From: Burkholderiales bacterium
Lineage (GTDB): Bacteria; Pseudomonadota; Gammaproteobacteria; Burkholderiales; Burkholderiaceae_C
Assembly: GCA_025358485.1 (NCBI GenBank)
Contig: JANYJJ010000002.1
Location: 1-38,109 of the forward strand
Direction of reading: 5' to 3'
DNA length: 38,109 bases
Shown: piece by piece, positions 9,646-18,777 of the stretch
Numbering within the stretch: the first letter of the stretch is position 1
How the letters are laid out: each line of letters starts with the position of its first letter
Notes under the pieces: generated by a model
The model's database searches: none
What the model was told of the DNA's origin: nothing
What the model saw: the letters and a program-made list of their open reading frames with translations, nothing else
Program-made: the position numbers and the translations under genes

Positions 9646-9700
9646 TGCCCGTTGGGCTCGCCGACAATCTGACCATGCACCTGACCCGCCATTTGTCCAC

Positions 9701-10471
9701 GTGAGCACCGGCCTTGAAAGCCTGCATGCTGCGTTGCAGTTGATCGGGCACTCCGACACGCAATTGATTCAAACCTTGAGCCTGTCGCTCGCGGTGAGCG
9801 GTGCCGCGTGTTTGTGCGCCTCTGCCTTGGGCTTGGCGTTGGGTGCGGCCTTGGCGACATCGCGCTTTGCCGGTCAGCGCCTGGTGATCCTGGCACTGAA
9901 CACGCTGCTGGCGCTGCCATCGGTGCTGGTTGGACTGCTGGTCTATTTGCTCTTGTCGCGCAGCGGGCCGTTGGGATCCTGGGGCATTCTGTTCACGCCC
10001 AGCGCGATGGTCATGGCGCAGACTTTATTGGTGCTGCCGGTGGTGGTGGTGCTGACGCGACAAGTCACAGCCGACGCCTTGCAGGAAGGCGACGACACGC
10101 TGCGTTCGATGGGTGCGTCGGCTTTTAGGAGAGCGATGTTGATGCTGCTGCATCAGCGTTGGGCTGTGCTCACGGTGGTGCTCACTGCCTTCGGGCGCGC
10201 CATCTCCGAAGTGGGCGCGGTCATGATCGTGGGCGGCAACATCGACGGCGTCACCCGCGTCATGACCACCTCCATGGCGCTGGAAACCAGCAAGGGTGAT
10301 TTGCCGCTGGCGTTGGCGTTTGGGCTCTTGCTTTTGGCAACCGTGGCCTGCGTCAACCTGACGATATTTTGGCTGCGCGCTTGGGGCGAGCGTGTGGCGC
10401 GCGCCAGCGCAAGCACAGGCACAGGCACGGGCACGGGCACAAGCCCGTTCACAAACACGCTCACCCGATGA
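9701..10471 (+). CDS. tupB: Tungstate ABC transporter permease
   Basis: A 256-residue inner-membrane permease with about five or six membrane segments. The cytoplasmic EAA-like loop DALQEGDDTLRSMGASAFRRA contacts the ATPase, and the GRAISEVGAVMIVGGNIDG segment is typical of the TupB/WtpB group. With TupC and TupA it should import tungstate (possibly molybdate) for pterin-cofactor enzymes. GTG 9701 is chosen because it gives MSTGLESL followed by the first helix; upstream in-frame codons run back into the IS3 scar. The C-terminus has a low-complexity Thr-Gly tail encoded by near-repeats of ACAGGC/ACGGGC at about 10415-10440. The stop overlaps tupC as ATGA. Confidence 0.88.
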   Translation: MSTGLESLHAALQLIGHSDTQLIQTLSLSLAVSGAACLCASALGLALGAALATSRFAGQRLVILALNTLLALPSVLVGLLVYLLLSRSGPLGSWGILFTPSAMVMAQTLLVLPVVVVLTRQVTADALQEGDDTLRSMGASAFRRAMLMLLHQRWAVLTVVLTAFGRAISEVGAVMIVGGNIDGVTRVMTTSMALETSKGDLPLALAFGLLLLATVACVNLTIFWLRAWGERVARASASTGTGTGTGTSPFTNTLTR

Positions 10472-11178
10472 AAGTCGAGCCTCGCGCGCCTTTGCTGCGC
10501 TTGGTGGACGCCGAGGTTTGCTTTGGTGCCGTGCAAGCGTTGAAGCCGACCAACCTGTCGGTTTTTGAAGGTGACTTCATTGCCTTGATAGGCGCCAACG
10601 GCTCAGGAAAAACCAGCCTGTTGCGCTTGCTTCACGGCTTGTTGGCGCATGCCGGTCAGCGCGAAGTGGGCACGGTCGCAGCGCCGCAAGCCATGGTGTT
10701 TCAGAAGCCGTTCTTTCTGAACGTTTCTGTGCTGAACAACCTGCGCATTGCTTTGTGGTTGGCGAAAGTGCCCCACGCCCGTCGCACTGAGTTGGCTTTG
10801 CAGGCATTGGAACGAGTGGGTTTGATGGCCTTGCGCCAGCGCAGCGCGCGCGCCTTGTCGGGTGGTCAACAGCAGCGTTTGGCCTTGGCGAGGGCGTGGG
10901 CACTGAAGCCGCAAATATTGTTCCTGGACGAGCCCACTGCCAGCCTCGATCCTTATGCCAAAAATGAAATCGAAACCCTGCTACAAAGCTTTGCCAACGA
11001 AGGCATGACCTTGGTGATGAGCACCCACAATTTGGGTCAAGCCAAACGCTTGGCCAGCCGCGTGATTTATTTGGAAGCTGGCGTGGTCAAAGTTGATTTG
11101 CCGGTGAGCAAGTTCTTCGATGCCAAGGCGTCCACAGCGGCGGAGTTGTTCTTGAACGCTGAGCTGACTTGGAGCTGA
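10468..11178 (+). CDS. tupC: Tungstate ABC transporter ATP-binding protein
   Basis: A 236-residue ABC ATPase. Walker A is GANGSGKT (42-49), the signature is LSGGQQQRLALARAW, and Walker B with the catalytic Glu is ILFLDEPTASLD, followed by the switch His in STHNLGQAKRLA. It powers the TupB permease from the cytoplasmic face. ATG 10468 shares four bases with the tupB stop. No additional C-terminal regulatory (TOBE/MOP) domain is present, as usual for TupC and unlike ModC. The downstream tupA start follows immediately. Confidence 0.9.
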   Translation: MKVEPRAPLLRLVDAEVCFGAVQALKPTNLSVFEGDFIALIGANGSGKTSLLRLLHGLLAHAGQREVGTVAAPQAMVFQKPFFLNVSVLNNLRIALWLAKVPHARRTELALQALERVGLMALRQRSARALSGGQQQRLALARAWALKPQILFLDEPTASLDPYAKNEIETLLQSFANEGMTLVMSTHNLGQAKRLASRVIYLEAGVVKVDLPVSKFFDAKASTAAELFLNAELTWS

Positions 11179-11180
11179 AA

Positions 11181-12026
11181 TTGAAGCTGTACAAAACGCT
11201 GAAACGGTGTGCCGAAGTTGTGGTGGCGATTGTGTTGGGCGCTGCGGTGTTTGCGGCCGCTGCGCAAGACCGCGTCATCGTCATGGCGTCCACCACGTCC
11301 ACCGAGCAATCGGGCTTGTTCGCGCATTTGCTCCCCGCCTTCACGCAGGCCACCGGCATCAAGGTCAGTGTTGTTGCGTTGGGCACGGGCCAAGCCTTGG
11401 ACATGGGCCGCCGAGGCGATGCCGACCTGGTCTTTGTGCATGACACCACCGCCGAATTGAAATTCATCGCAGACGGCTACGGCGTCAAACGTTGGCCGGT
11501 GATGCACAACGATTTCGTGTTGGTCGGACCCAAGCTAGATCCAGCAGGCATCAAGGGCAAAGACATCAGCTTGGCACTGAAAAAACTGGCAGCCAGCAGC
11601 AGTGCTTTTGTTTCGCGCGCAGACAAAAGCGGCACGCACGCTGCCGAACTTCGTGCCTGGAGCGCGGCGGGTTTGGAAGTTCCAAACGACATGAAAAGTG
11701 GCAAGCCCGACCGCTACAAGGCCTGTGGCTGCGGCATGGGCCCTGCGTTGAACATGGCCTCCAGTTTGGACGCCCACACCTTGACCGATCGCGGCACGTG
11801 GATCAGCTTCAAAAACAAAGGCGACTTGACCGTTTTGGTCGAAGGCGACGCCAACTTGTTCAATCCTTACGGTGTGATGGTGGTGAACCCGGTGAAGCAC
11901 CCACACGTCAAATTTGAGTTGGCACAGAAGTTTGTGGACTGGGCCGTCTCGCCAAGCGGTCAGGCCCGCATCGCAAGCTTCAAGATCGACGGCGAACAAT
12001 TGTTTTTTCCTGACGCGCAAAAGTGA
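11181..12026 (+). CDS. tupA: Tungstate-binding periplasmic protein
   Basis: A 281-residue solute-binding protein. A Sec signal peptide (about 1-28, ending AAVFAAAA) precedes IVMASTTSTEQSGLF, the TupA oxyanion-binding start, with LGTGQALDMGRRGDADLVFVH downstream as in tungstate-specific proteins rather than ModA. Later RADKSGTHAAELRAW and GMGPALNMAS complete the pocket. TTG 11181 is the best start, because GGAG at 11171-11174 lies six bases upstream; a TTG at 11169 is the alternative. The gene follows tupC with a two-base gap. The order permease-ATPase-binding protein is the reverse of the common tupABC order, with the binding protein last. Confidence 0.9.
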   Translation: MKLYKTLKRCAEVVVAIVLGAAVFAAAAQDRVIVMASTTSTEQSGLFAHLLPAFTQATGIKVSVVALGTGQALDMGRRGDADLVFVHDTTAELKFIADGYGVKRWPVMHNDFVLVGPKLDPAGIKGKDISLALKKLAASSSAFVSRADKSGTHAAELRAWSAAGLEVPNDMKSGKPDRYKACGCGMGPALNMASSLDAHTLTDRGTWISFKNKGDLTVLVEGDANLFNPYGVMVVNPVKHPHVKFELAQKFVDWAVSPSGQARIASFKIDGEQLFFPDAQK

Positions 12027-12380
12027 ACTCCAGAACGGCGGTGACGAACCGCGAGTTGGCCAGTGAGTGCCAAGCAAATGGAGTTGGCGCGACTGAGTGC
12101 CTTGCTGTCCCGGGCGAAGATGGCGCTCAACCTAAAAAAAGCAACGGCGGCGCAGGCTGCGTGTGCTGACTCTGGACAAGACGTGAGGCACGCGTTGAAC
12201 GCCACGGAAAAGGTCATTCGGCCGTCATGTCCGCTGACATCAAGGTGCCGCCGTGATCCGTTCGTCGCCGATCACGATGACGGGTTTTGACACGGATCAC
12301 TTCTTGAAATCGAAACGCGCTGTCCAGCCCCAGTCGTCAGTTTTGGCGTGCGTGCTGCAACTGCTTCTTGGCCGACCAGA
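12027..12380. other. 354-base gap, no confident gene
   Basis: Between tupA and the tRNA there are short open frames on both strands (for example plus 12063-12290), but none has a domain, a ribosome site or clear codon preference. An imperfect direct repeat of about 20 bases is visible (GAGTTGGC...GAGTGCC at about 12052-12071 and 12080-12101). No terminator hairpin for tupA was found by eye. Confidence 0.55.
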
Positions 12381-12455
12381 TGGTCCCGCCGACAGGAATC
12401 GAACCTGTATCTGCCACTTAGGAGGCGGCCGTTCTGTCCATTGAACTACGGTGGG
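12381..12455 (-). tRNA. tRNA-Arg (anticodon CCT)
   Basis: The minus strand folds as a tRNA. The acceptor CCCACCG pairs with CGGCGGG, the discriminator is A and CCA is encoded. TA at positions 8-9 and a D arm with AGTTCAATGG follow. The anticodon stem GCCGC/GTGGC encloses the loop CTCCTAA with anticodon CCT. The T arm is ACAGG-TTCGATT-CCTGT. It reads the rare AGG arginine codon. The fourth acceptor pair is A·C, a mismatch, and the anticodon stem contains one G·U. It lies 46 bases downstream of tamB on the same strand. Confidence 0.95.
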
Positions 12456-12501
12456 CGGTTGCGCAATTTTAGGGGGCTGGTTCGCAGTGCGGTCTGCCTG
12501 A

Positions 12502-15500
12502 TCACTGCCAGCGAATGATCCAAATCACGTCGAGTGAATTGTCGCTGCCGGACTGGGCGCGCAGGGTGAAGCGCTGCGCTATTCGGTAGATGAGTTGGAA
12601 GGTGCCGGTGGTGCTGTTCAGGCCGCGTTCGTAGCCAACGTACCAGCGCCGTGAGAGTTGTTTGCCCAGCGACAAGATGGTCTCGCGCGTGTCGCCGTCA
12701 GTTTGGCGAAGTGACACTTCGTCCAGGCCTATGGCTTTGATGAATTGGTCGGTCAGGCCTTCGCCTTCACCGGCCAACAAGGCCATGGCGGCGCGTTGCA
12801 ACAACGCTGTGTCGGTGCGGCCCAGGCCGTCGCTGGCGCGGCCTAAAACCAGCCACGAAAGTTTGTCGATCTCTGACACCTCAGGTTCGGAGAACAATCG
12901 CACGCGCGGGTTTTGGGCGTTGCCGGTGATGTTGACGCCAACACGCACATCCAAGTTTGGCCGCGTGGCTTGGATGTCGAGGCGGGGGTTCTCTGCGGGG
13001 CCGTTGAAGCTGACGGTGCCGCGGTCTATGGTGAGCTTTTGGCCGTAAGCCGCGTAGGTGCCTTCCACCGCACGCACCGTGCCGTTGAGGGCCAATTTGC
13101 CTTCGGGCGAGGTGATGCGCAGGTCGCCTTGCAAGCCGCTGTCAAGGCCGCGACCGCGCAGGCGCAGCTTGTCGCCCAGGTCCACGCGCAGGTTCAAGGC
13201 GACGTTGCGTGCGCGCTTCGGTACTTGCTTCTCGGGTGACAGTCTTTCAGGTGCCAGTTCATCAAGCGAGTTGGGTGCCGCCTTGCCCGCTGCCCTGACC
13301 ACCTGCACATCGTCAGACAACACCGGCGCGTCGCTGCGGCTGAAATCAATCAAGCCTTCATCGACGCGAAATGCGCCGTCGAGTGCCAGCTTGTCGGCGG
13401 TGAGTTGAAGTTGCGCTTCGCCGCTGGCGACGATGCGGCGGTCCACGCGGCCCAGCAACTGAGCCTTGTCGGCGCGCAGTTTCAAAGTGGCTTGTGGCGC
13501 GGCGCCGAGCACGGCATTGCCCGCCAAGTTCACTGTGCCCGCACCCGCCTTGGCGGTGAAGCGTTCAATGCGCGCGGTGCTGCCTTGCAAAGCAATCAAC
13601 ACATCGCCGTCAGACAGGTTCACGCCTTGCAAAAAGTTGCGCACGCCGATGCCGGTGCCGCGCACTTCGCCGGTGTATTCGGGCGCGCCAAAACGCCCGC
13701 CGATGCTGGCACTGGTGCGCAGGCCGCCGTTCACGCGCCAGCCCGTGGGTATCCACGTGCCCCAGGTGCCGAGGTTGGCCACTTGCACTTCCAGCACGCC
13801 CGACAAAGGCGCGTCTGCCGGGGGCCACATCACGGTGGGCGAGGTGCGCGCCACGACGGCACCGGCGGCCACGCCGAGTGTTTTTCCAGCCAGGCCTTGA
13901 GTGAAGCTCCAAATGCCTTTGTCGGCGTTCAGGCCCAGGCGCAGGTCGGTCAGCTCCAGCGCCTGCGTGCCGGTTTCATCCGTGACGGTGAGGTCGCCGC
14001 TGGCGCGTTCCAACACCACATCGGCGCTGAAGGTGGGGCTGCTGCGCAGTTTCAGACTGCCCACCACTTTGAGGTCGCCGCCCCAACCAAAGTCGGGTTG
14101 GATGCGGGCCAGCACCGGCGCAACGGGGAAGGCGTCGAGGCTCACGTCGGCGTCGAGTCGGGCTGCTTGCTCAGTGCCGCTGGCATCGGTGGATTCAGCC
14201 TGCCACGCGATGCGACTCCAGCGCAGCTTGGCCCCCAACACATCGGCTTGGCCTGCTTGAACTGCGGCGCGCACAGGGCCGCCGCTCCACTGCACTTCCA
14301 CGCCCACATCGCGTGTGCGCAGCAAGGGCGCGGCGCTGCTGCTGGCCTGCGCTTCGACTTTTTGCACTGTGCCGCGCCAGCCCGCGGCGGGATGGTCACC
14401 TTGCTTGTCGGTCACCGCAAACAGGCCGCCTTGAACGTTCAGTGTGGCTTGCGTGCCCCTCGCCACAGGGCTCGGCGGGGTGCTCAGTTTGGCGCTGGAT
14501 TGCAAAGCCTCAGTCCACGCCGGGGGCAGCGCTTTGGCGCTCAGGCGCAGCTCAGCGTTGTGCGTGCGGGCGCTGCCTTTCAATTGCCATTGCAGGCTTT
14601 CCATCACCGCCCCGTTGACCGCTGCATCGATGACGCTGCCTTCCGATTCCACCGGCGCATCGGCGCTGCTGCCCGCCTGCCAACGCGCCGTGGCTTGCTT
14701 GGCGCTGAAGCTGCCCATGCGCAACGCAGACGCGCTCAGTTGACCTTCACTGGTCAGCACCGGCCACCGCCCTTTGATGCGTGCCTCTGCGTTGAGCGTG
14801 CCGCTGAACGACGCTGATGGGCCGCCTTGCACCAAGCGCCACAGCGGTGCGAGCGGCTGCAAATTTGGGGCGGCCACGGTGAGCGTCCAAGCGTCTGATG
14901 CGCTAGAAGTGCCTCCCGCCTTGCTGCTGTCAAGCACAGCCGCCAAGCTGCCCGATGCGTTCAAGGTGTTGCCTGCGGCGTCCAACTTCACCAGAGTTTT
15001 CAGTGACCCATCGGGCGAAGTGCTCAAGCTGGCTTCACCTTGCAGTGGCACACCGGCCAAGACGCTTCGGGCCACGTTCACCTTGGCCAGTCCTTGCACG
15101 GCCCCCACGCGTTGGGGCAGCGGCAGCGCCGTGTCGAACAACGCCAGCGGCAGCTTCACATCAAACTCTGCGACGGCATTCAAGCGGTGCGGCCCTTGTC
15201 GCCAGGCCGAGTTTTCTGGGCCTTGCCACCACGGCAAGGGATCGAAATCAACCAAGCTGCTGTTGCCTTTGACTGACCACGCGGCGCGCGCGTCAGGCCT
15301 TTGCATCACGCCACTGAGCGTGGCTTTGGCGTCGCCCACCACCGCTTGAAATTGGCGCAGGTCCAAGCGTTGGACGGTGCCCGCGTTCGCGGCTGTCAGG
15401 TCGATGGCGAGTTGCGCGCTGCGCTGTTTGTCGAGCTTGGAGCCGCCTTGCAGCAAGCGCCCGTTGAGCGTGCCCTTCAGGTCGACCGCTGCATTGCCCG

Positions 15501-16890
15501 GGGCGTTGAAATCACGGCCCACCAGCGTGAAGGGGCCACTGAGTTGCAAAGGCGCGGCGCGACTGTCAAGCAGACCAGGTTGCACCTCATTCAAGTTGCC
15601 GTCGAGTTGCCAGCGCTGCGGCGTGTAGCGGCCAGTGCCACTGAGCACGCCTGCGATTTGATTGCGCATGCCTGCGGTTTGACTGAGCACGCCTGCGATT
15701 TGACCGACCGTGCCCAGGGTGGCGCTGAGGTTTTTGATGTCCAGCGTGCTGGGGTTGTTGACTTGCGCGCTGACCTCCAACTTCGCGTCGAGCAGGGGCA
15801 GCTTGCCTTCGTTCCAACGGCCTGCGGCTTCGTTGGTCAATTGCAATCGAATGGTGGCGGGTTGGTCGAGCCCGCTGCTGGTGGCCGTTGCATTTCCGGT
15901 GAGCGCCGTCACAGGCAGGGCGCTGGCGAACGCCGACACGTCCAGCGATTTCGTGCTGGCTTGCAGGTCGGCCAAAGGCCACGCCGCGAAGGGACGCAGG
16001 ATGGCTTGTGCGCTGAGCGACTGCGGCTTTTGCGCGCTGTCTGTTTGCAGCTTCGCTTGTGGTCGCGCTTGTGGTTTCTTTTGTGGTTGCGCTTCCATTT
16101 GCGCCCGCACGTTGATTTGCTTCAGTGGGCCAGACAAATTCAGCGTGGCGTTCCAAGCCAAGGTTTCCGCCGCTGTCGCTGTCGCTGTCGCTGACGCTGA
16201 CGCAGCGTCCTGGGTCAACGTCACTTCAGAATTCAGCGGCAATTGGCCTTGCGTGGCCACGCTGCCCGATGCATCTGCGCGCAGCCGATCCCACAACAAG
16301 CTCAAATGGTTGACGCGGTGTTGTTTGCCGTGGTCTGCCCCCAAGTGCACCTGCGCTTGCAGGTTGCGCAGAGGTTGATCGGGCAGGGCGCTGAGGTGTA
16401 TCTCACCCACTTGCAGGCGCATGACCTCAAATTCCAAAGCTTGGTTCAACACCATCACACGCAAATCGGTAGGCGCTTTGAGCGGCGGTGCAGTCGGGTC
16501 GGAGGTGGTGCGCACGTCAACGCGCGCGGCTTGCACGTCAGCGACGGTGAACTTGATCCACTGGGTTTGAGTGTTGTCGAGTGTGAGCTTCAAGCCCTTC
16601 CAAGACAGAGCGGTGATGGTGATGCTGTCATTGGTTTTTGTTGAAATTTGGTAGCTCAAAGACTGAGCCTCAAAGTCACCCAGCAGTGCGCCTTTGACGC
16701 CGCTGACCTTCAAATTCGGCACCTGCGAAAGCAACCACGCGGAGCCCGATGCGGTGCGGGCGGCCCACCACGCGCTGCCTGTTAACGCGGCCAGCACGAG
16801 CGTGATCACCGCCAAAATCACAAGCGCAATGCGCCAGCCGCGTCGCCGTGGCGCGATCACTTTTACTTTTGCGCTTGACTCAGCATCCAT
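12502..16890 (-). CDS. tamB: TamB, translocation and assembly module inner-membrane component
   Basis: A 1462-residue AsmA-like protein. One N-terminal membrane anchor (GWRIALVILAVITLVLAALTG, about 19-40) is followed by a very long beta-rich periplasmic part and the conserved C-terminal DUF490/TamB domain (from about 1080; near the end LSWLVLGRASDGLGRTD and GYERGLNSTTGTFQLIY). TamB spans the periplasm and works with TamA in inserting outer-membrane proteins and, with other AsmA-like proteins, in phospholipid transport. The gene starts 27 bases after tamA on the same strand. Internal low-complexity includes an Ala-Thr run near residue 235 and three 7-residue repeats encoded at 15640-15702. Confidence 0.93.
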   Translation of the reverse strand: MDAESSAKVKVIAPRRRGWRIALVILAVITLVLAALTGSAWWAARTASGSAWLLSQVPNLKVSGVKGALLGDFEAQSLSYQISTKTNDSITITALSWKGLKLTLDNTQTQWIKFTVADVQAARVDVRTTSDPTAPPLKAPTDLRVMVLNQALEFEVMRLQVGEIHLSALPDQPLRNLQAQVHLGADHGKQHRVNHLSLLWDRLRADASGSVATQGQLPLNSEVTLTQDAASASATATATAAETLAWNATLNLSGPLKQINVRAQMEAQPQKKPQARPQAKLQTDSAQKPQSLSAQAILRPFAAWPLADLQASTKSLDVSAFASALPVTALTGNATATSSGLDQPATIRLQLTNEAAGRWNEGKLPLLDAKLEVSAQVNNPSTLDIKNLSATLGTVGQIAGVLSQTAGMRNQIAGVLSGTGRYTPQRWQLDGNLNEVQPGLLDSRAAPLQLSGPFTLVGRDFNAPGNAAVDLKGTLNGRLLQGGSKLDKQRSAQLAIDLTAANAGTVQRLDLRQFQAVVGDAKATLSGVMQRPDARAAWSVKGNSSLVDFDPLPWWQGPENSAWRQGPHRLNAVAEFDVKLPLALFDTALPLPQRVGAVQGLAKVNVARSVLAGVPLQGEASLSTSPDGSLKTLVKLDAAGNTLNASGSLAAVLDSSKAGGTSSASDAWTLTVAAPNLQPLAPLWRLVQGGPSASFSGTLNAEARIKGRWPVLTSEGQLSASALRMGSFSAKQATARWQAGSSADAPVESEGSVIDAAVNGAVMESLQWQLKGSARTHNAELRLSAKALPPAWTEALQSSAKLSTPPSPVARGTQATLNVQGGLFAVTDKQGDHPAAGWRGTVQKVEAQASSSAAPLLRTRDVGVEVQWSGGPVRAAVQAGQADVLGAKLRWSRIAWQAESTDASGTEQAARLDADVSLDAFPVAPVLARIQPDFGWGGDLKVVGSLKLRSSPTFSADVVLERASGDLTVTDETGTQALELTDLRLGLNADKGIWSFTQGLAGKTLGVAAGAVVARTSPTVMWPPADAPLSGVLEVQVANLGTWGTWIPTGWRVNGGLRTSASIGGRFGAPEYTGEVRGTGIGVRNFLQGVNLSDGDVLIALQGSTARIERFTAKAGAGTVNLAGNAVLGAAPQATLKLRADKAQLLGRVDRRIVASGEAQLQLTADKLALDGAFRVDEGLIDFSRSDAPVLSDDVQVVRAAGKAAPNSLDELAPERLSPEKQVPKRARNVALNLRVDLGDKLRLRGRGLDSGLQGDLRITSPEGKLALNGTVRAVEGTYAAYGQKLTIDRGTVSFNGPAENPRLDIQATRPNLDVRVGVNITGNAQNPRVRLFSEPEVSEIDKLSWLVLGRASDGLGRTDTALLQRAAMALLAGEGEGLTDQFIKAIGLDEVSLRQTDGDTRETILSLGKQLSRRWYVGYERGLNSTTGTFQLIYRIAQRFTLRAQSGSDNSLDVIWIIRWQ
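15640..15702 (-). repeat. Three 21-base tandem repeats inside tamB
   Basis: Units at 15640-15660, 15661-15681 and 15682-15702. The first and third are identical over 21 bases; the middle one is diverged. On the coding strand they give QIAGVLS, QTAGMRN and QIAGVLS. The length is a multiple of three, so copy-number change keeps the frame. Confidence 0.85.
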
Positions 16891-16917
16891 GGGCGGTGGT
16901 CGTTGATGGCGGCGGTG

Positions 16918-18777
16918 TCAAAACGCAATGCCCACACTCAAATGCAAACGGGCAGCGCGCACGCGTTCGCCGTAGGCCACATCCAATCTGAGTGGCCCCA
17001 CGGGGCTGCGCCAGCGCAAGCCCACGCCGTAGCCCGCAGCCACATTGATGTCCGACCATCGATTGGCGGCATCGCCCGCATCGACAAACGCGGCCCACCA
17101 AAACGCCGGGTAGTTGGGTGAAATAGGCCGCGCAATTTCGGCGCTGCCAGTCAGCAACATCTTGCCGCTGAACAACACGTTGTTGACCTTGGGGCCAAGC
17201 GATCGGTAGGCGTAGCCGCGCACCGATTCATCGCCACCGGCGCGGAACAACAAGGTGTCGGGCAGCACGACGCCGTCGCTTGCCTGCACATGACCCGCCT
17301 CGCCGCGCAGGGTGGCGTACCAAGCATTGCCCAGCGGTTGATACCAAGTTACTCGGGCGTAGGCGCGGCCGAAAGGGCCCTCGGGGTTTTGGTTGCTGAA
17401 GGAGCGACCCAAAGCGGCTTGCAAGCTGGCGGTGAGGCCGCGCGTGGGCAAGAGCACGTTGTCCACGTCGCGCCATATCCAGTGGTAGTTGGCCGACAGC
17501 GCGCTGCTTTGCGTGCTGCCTGAAGCGTTGTCCAACTTTGAGGTTTGAAACTCGGCAAAGTACAAACGTTCAATGCGCGGCGTGTCTTGTGTGCGGCCTG
17601 CGCGAGCGCTCCACGAAGTTCGCAATTCCTCGGTGGAGCGCAAGCGTTCGGCGCTGCCCGACAACAAATTGCGGTAGCGGCCTTCCAGCGGGTGCGACGT
17701 GAATTCACCCGACCACGACTGAATGTCTGGCCCCAAGGCAAATTTGTTTTTGGCGATCCAGCGCGTGCCAAACACGCGTCGGTGGATGTGTTCCAGCGTG
17801 GCGCGCGGGCCGGTGTTGGCGCTGAAGCCCGCGCCGATGGTGGCTTGCTGCAAATTCAATTCGCGCACGCGCACCATCACCGGTGCGGCGGCGGCGCTGT
17901 CGGGGTTGGCGTCCAGTTCAACCGACGAGCCTTCAAACAGCCCTGACTTTTGCAAACGTTCTTGGAAATCGAGCAAGCGCTTTTCGCTGTAGGGCTCGCC
18001 TGCGACAAAGGTGGACAGGCGCTGAACCGACTCTGCGTCGAAGCGCTGCAAGCCTTCGATGCGCATCTCGCCCAGGCGGAACAAGGGGCCGCTGTCGGCG
18101 GTCAATTCAAGCTCGGCTTGGTGTGTCTCAGTGTCGATGCGGGCTATCGTGTTGCGCCATGTGGCCGTTGCATAACCCTCAGCACGCAGCAGGGCGATAG
18201 ATGCGCTTTTGGCCGATGTCCATGCGCTTTGCCGAAATGCTTGGCCCACAGGCAAGGCCCACAGGCCGCGTGCTTTGGAGGCCAGTGATGCAGCGTCTGG
18301 GTCTGACTCCGCAGCCGCCTTTTGCAGTGGCCCGGCCAAGCTGAATTTCACGCCGCTGATCGTCGCGCGCGGGCCCGGCACCCCTTGCACTGTGAGCAGC
18401 GGCAGGCTGGGCACGTTGGTCACTTTCTCGACCTTCACTTCGGCCTTGAAATAGCCTTCGGTCTCCAACAAAGCTTTGGCTTGCGCCGGCGCTGCCGCAA
18501 TCAAGCGGTCAAGCTCAGACGCGGTGATGCTGTCGGTTTCGGGAGCACTTTGAAAGCGAGAAATGTCGAGGTAGGTGGTCAGCAAGGTACGCAGCTCAGG
18601 CGGCGCATTCACGTCAAGCCGAAAGACCGCCGACGCCGGTGTGCTGGCCACTTCGGTGGAGCCCGGAACTTGCTCAGGCAACCACTTCGTGACGCTGGCG
18701 CAGCCGCTCAGCCCCACCGCCAAAACCGCCAAAACCACCGAAGCAAGCGCGCGCCAAAGCGCGCCGAGTGGCGTCAT
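16918..18777 (-). CDS. tamA: TamA, Omp85-family outer-membrane protein with lipoprotein-type signal
   Basis: A 619-residue Omp85 protein. After the N-terminal signal come POTRA-type repeats (about 45-270; the last includes LGEMRIEGLQRFDAESVQRL and GEPYSEKRLLDFQERLQKSG) and a 16-strand-type barrel ending HLSVGIAF with the terminal aromatic residue used for barrel assembly. The VRGYAYRSLGPK segment corresponds to the conserved loop-6 VRG[FY] motif. The signal region ends in LSGC (Cys26), a lipobox, which is unusual for a classical TamA. ATG 18777 overlaps the VWA gene stop as ATGA, and tamB follows 27 bases downstream. Confidence 0.93.
   Translation of the reverse strand: MTPLGALWRALASVVLAVLAVGLSGCASVTKWLPEQVPGSTEVASTPASAVFRLDVNAPPELRTLLTTYLDISRFQSAPETDSITASELDRLIAAAPAQAKALLETEGYFKAEVKVEKVTNVPSLPLLTVQGVPGPRATISGVKFSLAGPLQKAAAESDPDAASLASKARGLWALPVGQAFRQSAWTSAKSASIALLRAEGYATATWRNTIARIDTETHQAELELTADSGPLFRLGEMRIEGLQRFDAESVQRLSTFVAGEPYSEKRLLDFQERLQKSGLFEGSSVELDANPDSAAAAPVMVRVRELNLQQATIGAGFSANTGPRATLEHIHRRVFGTRWIAKNKFALGPDIQSWSGEFTSHPLEGRYRNLLSGSAERLRSTEELRTSWSARAGRTQDTPRIERLYFAEFQTSKLDNASGSTQSSALSANYHWIWRDVDNVLLPTRGLTASLQAALGRSFSNQNPEGPFGRAYARVTWYQPLGNAWYATLRGEAGHVQASDGVVLPDTLLFRAGGDESVRGYAYRSLGPKVNNVLFSGKMLLTGSAEIARPISPNYPAFWWAAFVDAGDAANRWSDINVAAGYGVGLRWRSPVGPLRLDVAYGERVRAARLHLSVGIAF

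Noticed and set aside
12063-12290. 75-codon plus-strand frame after tupA
   Set aside because: No domain, no ribosome site and weak codon preference; an equally long frame lies on the other strand.
13405-14817. 470-codon plus-strand frame inside tamB
   Set aside because: Antisense shadow of tamB in a GC-rich gene; Ala/Gly/His-rich with no family match.
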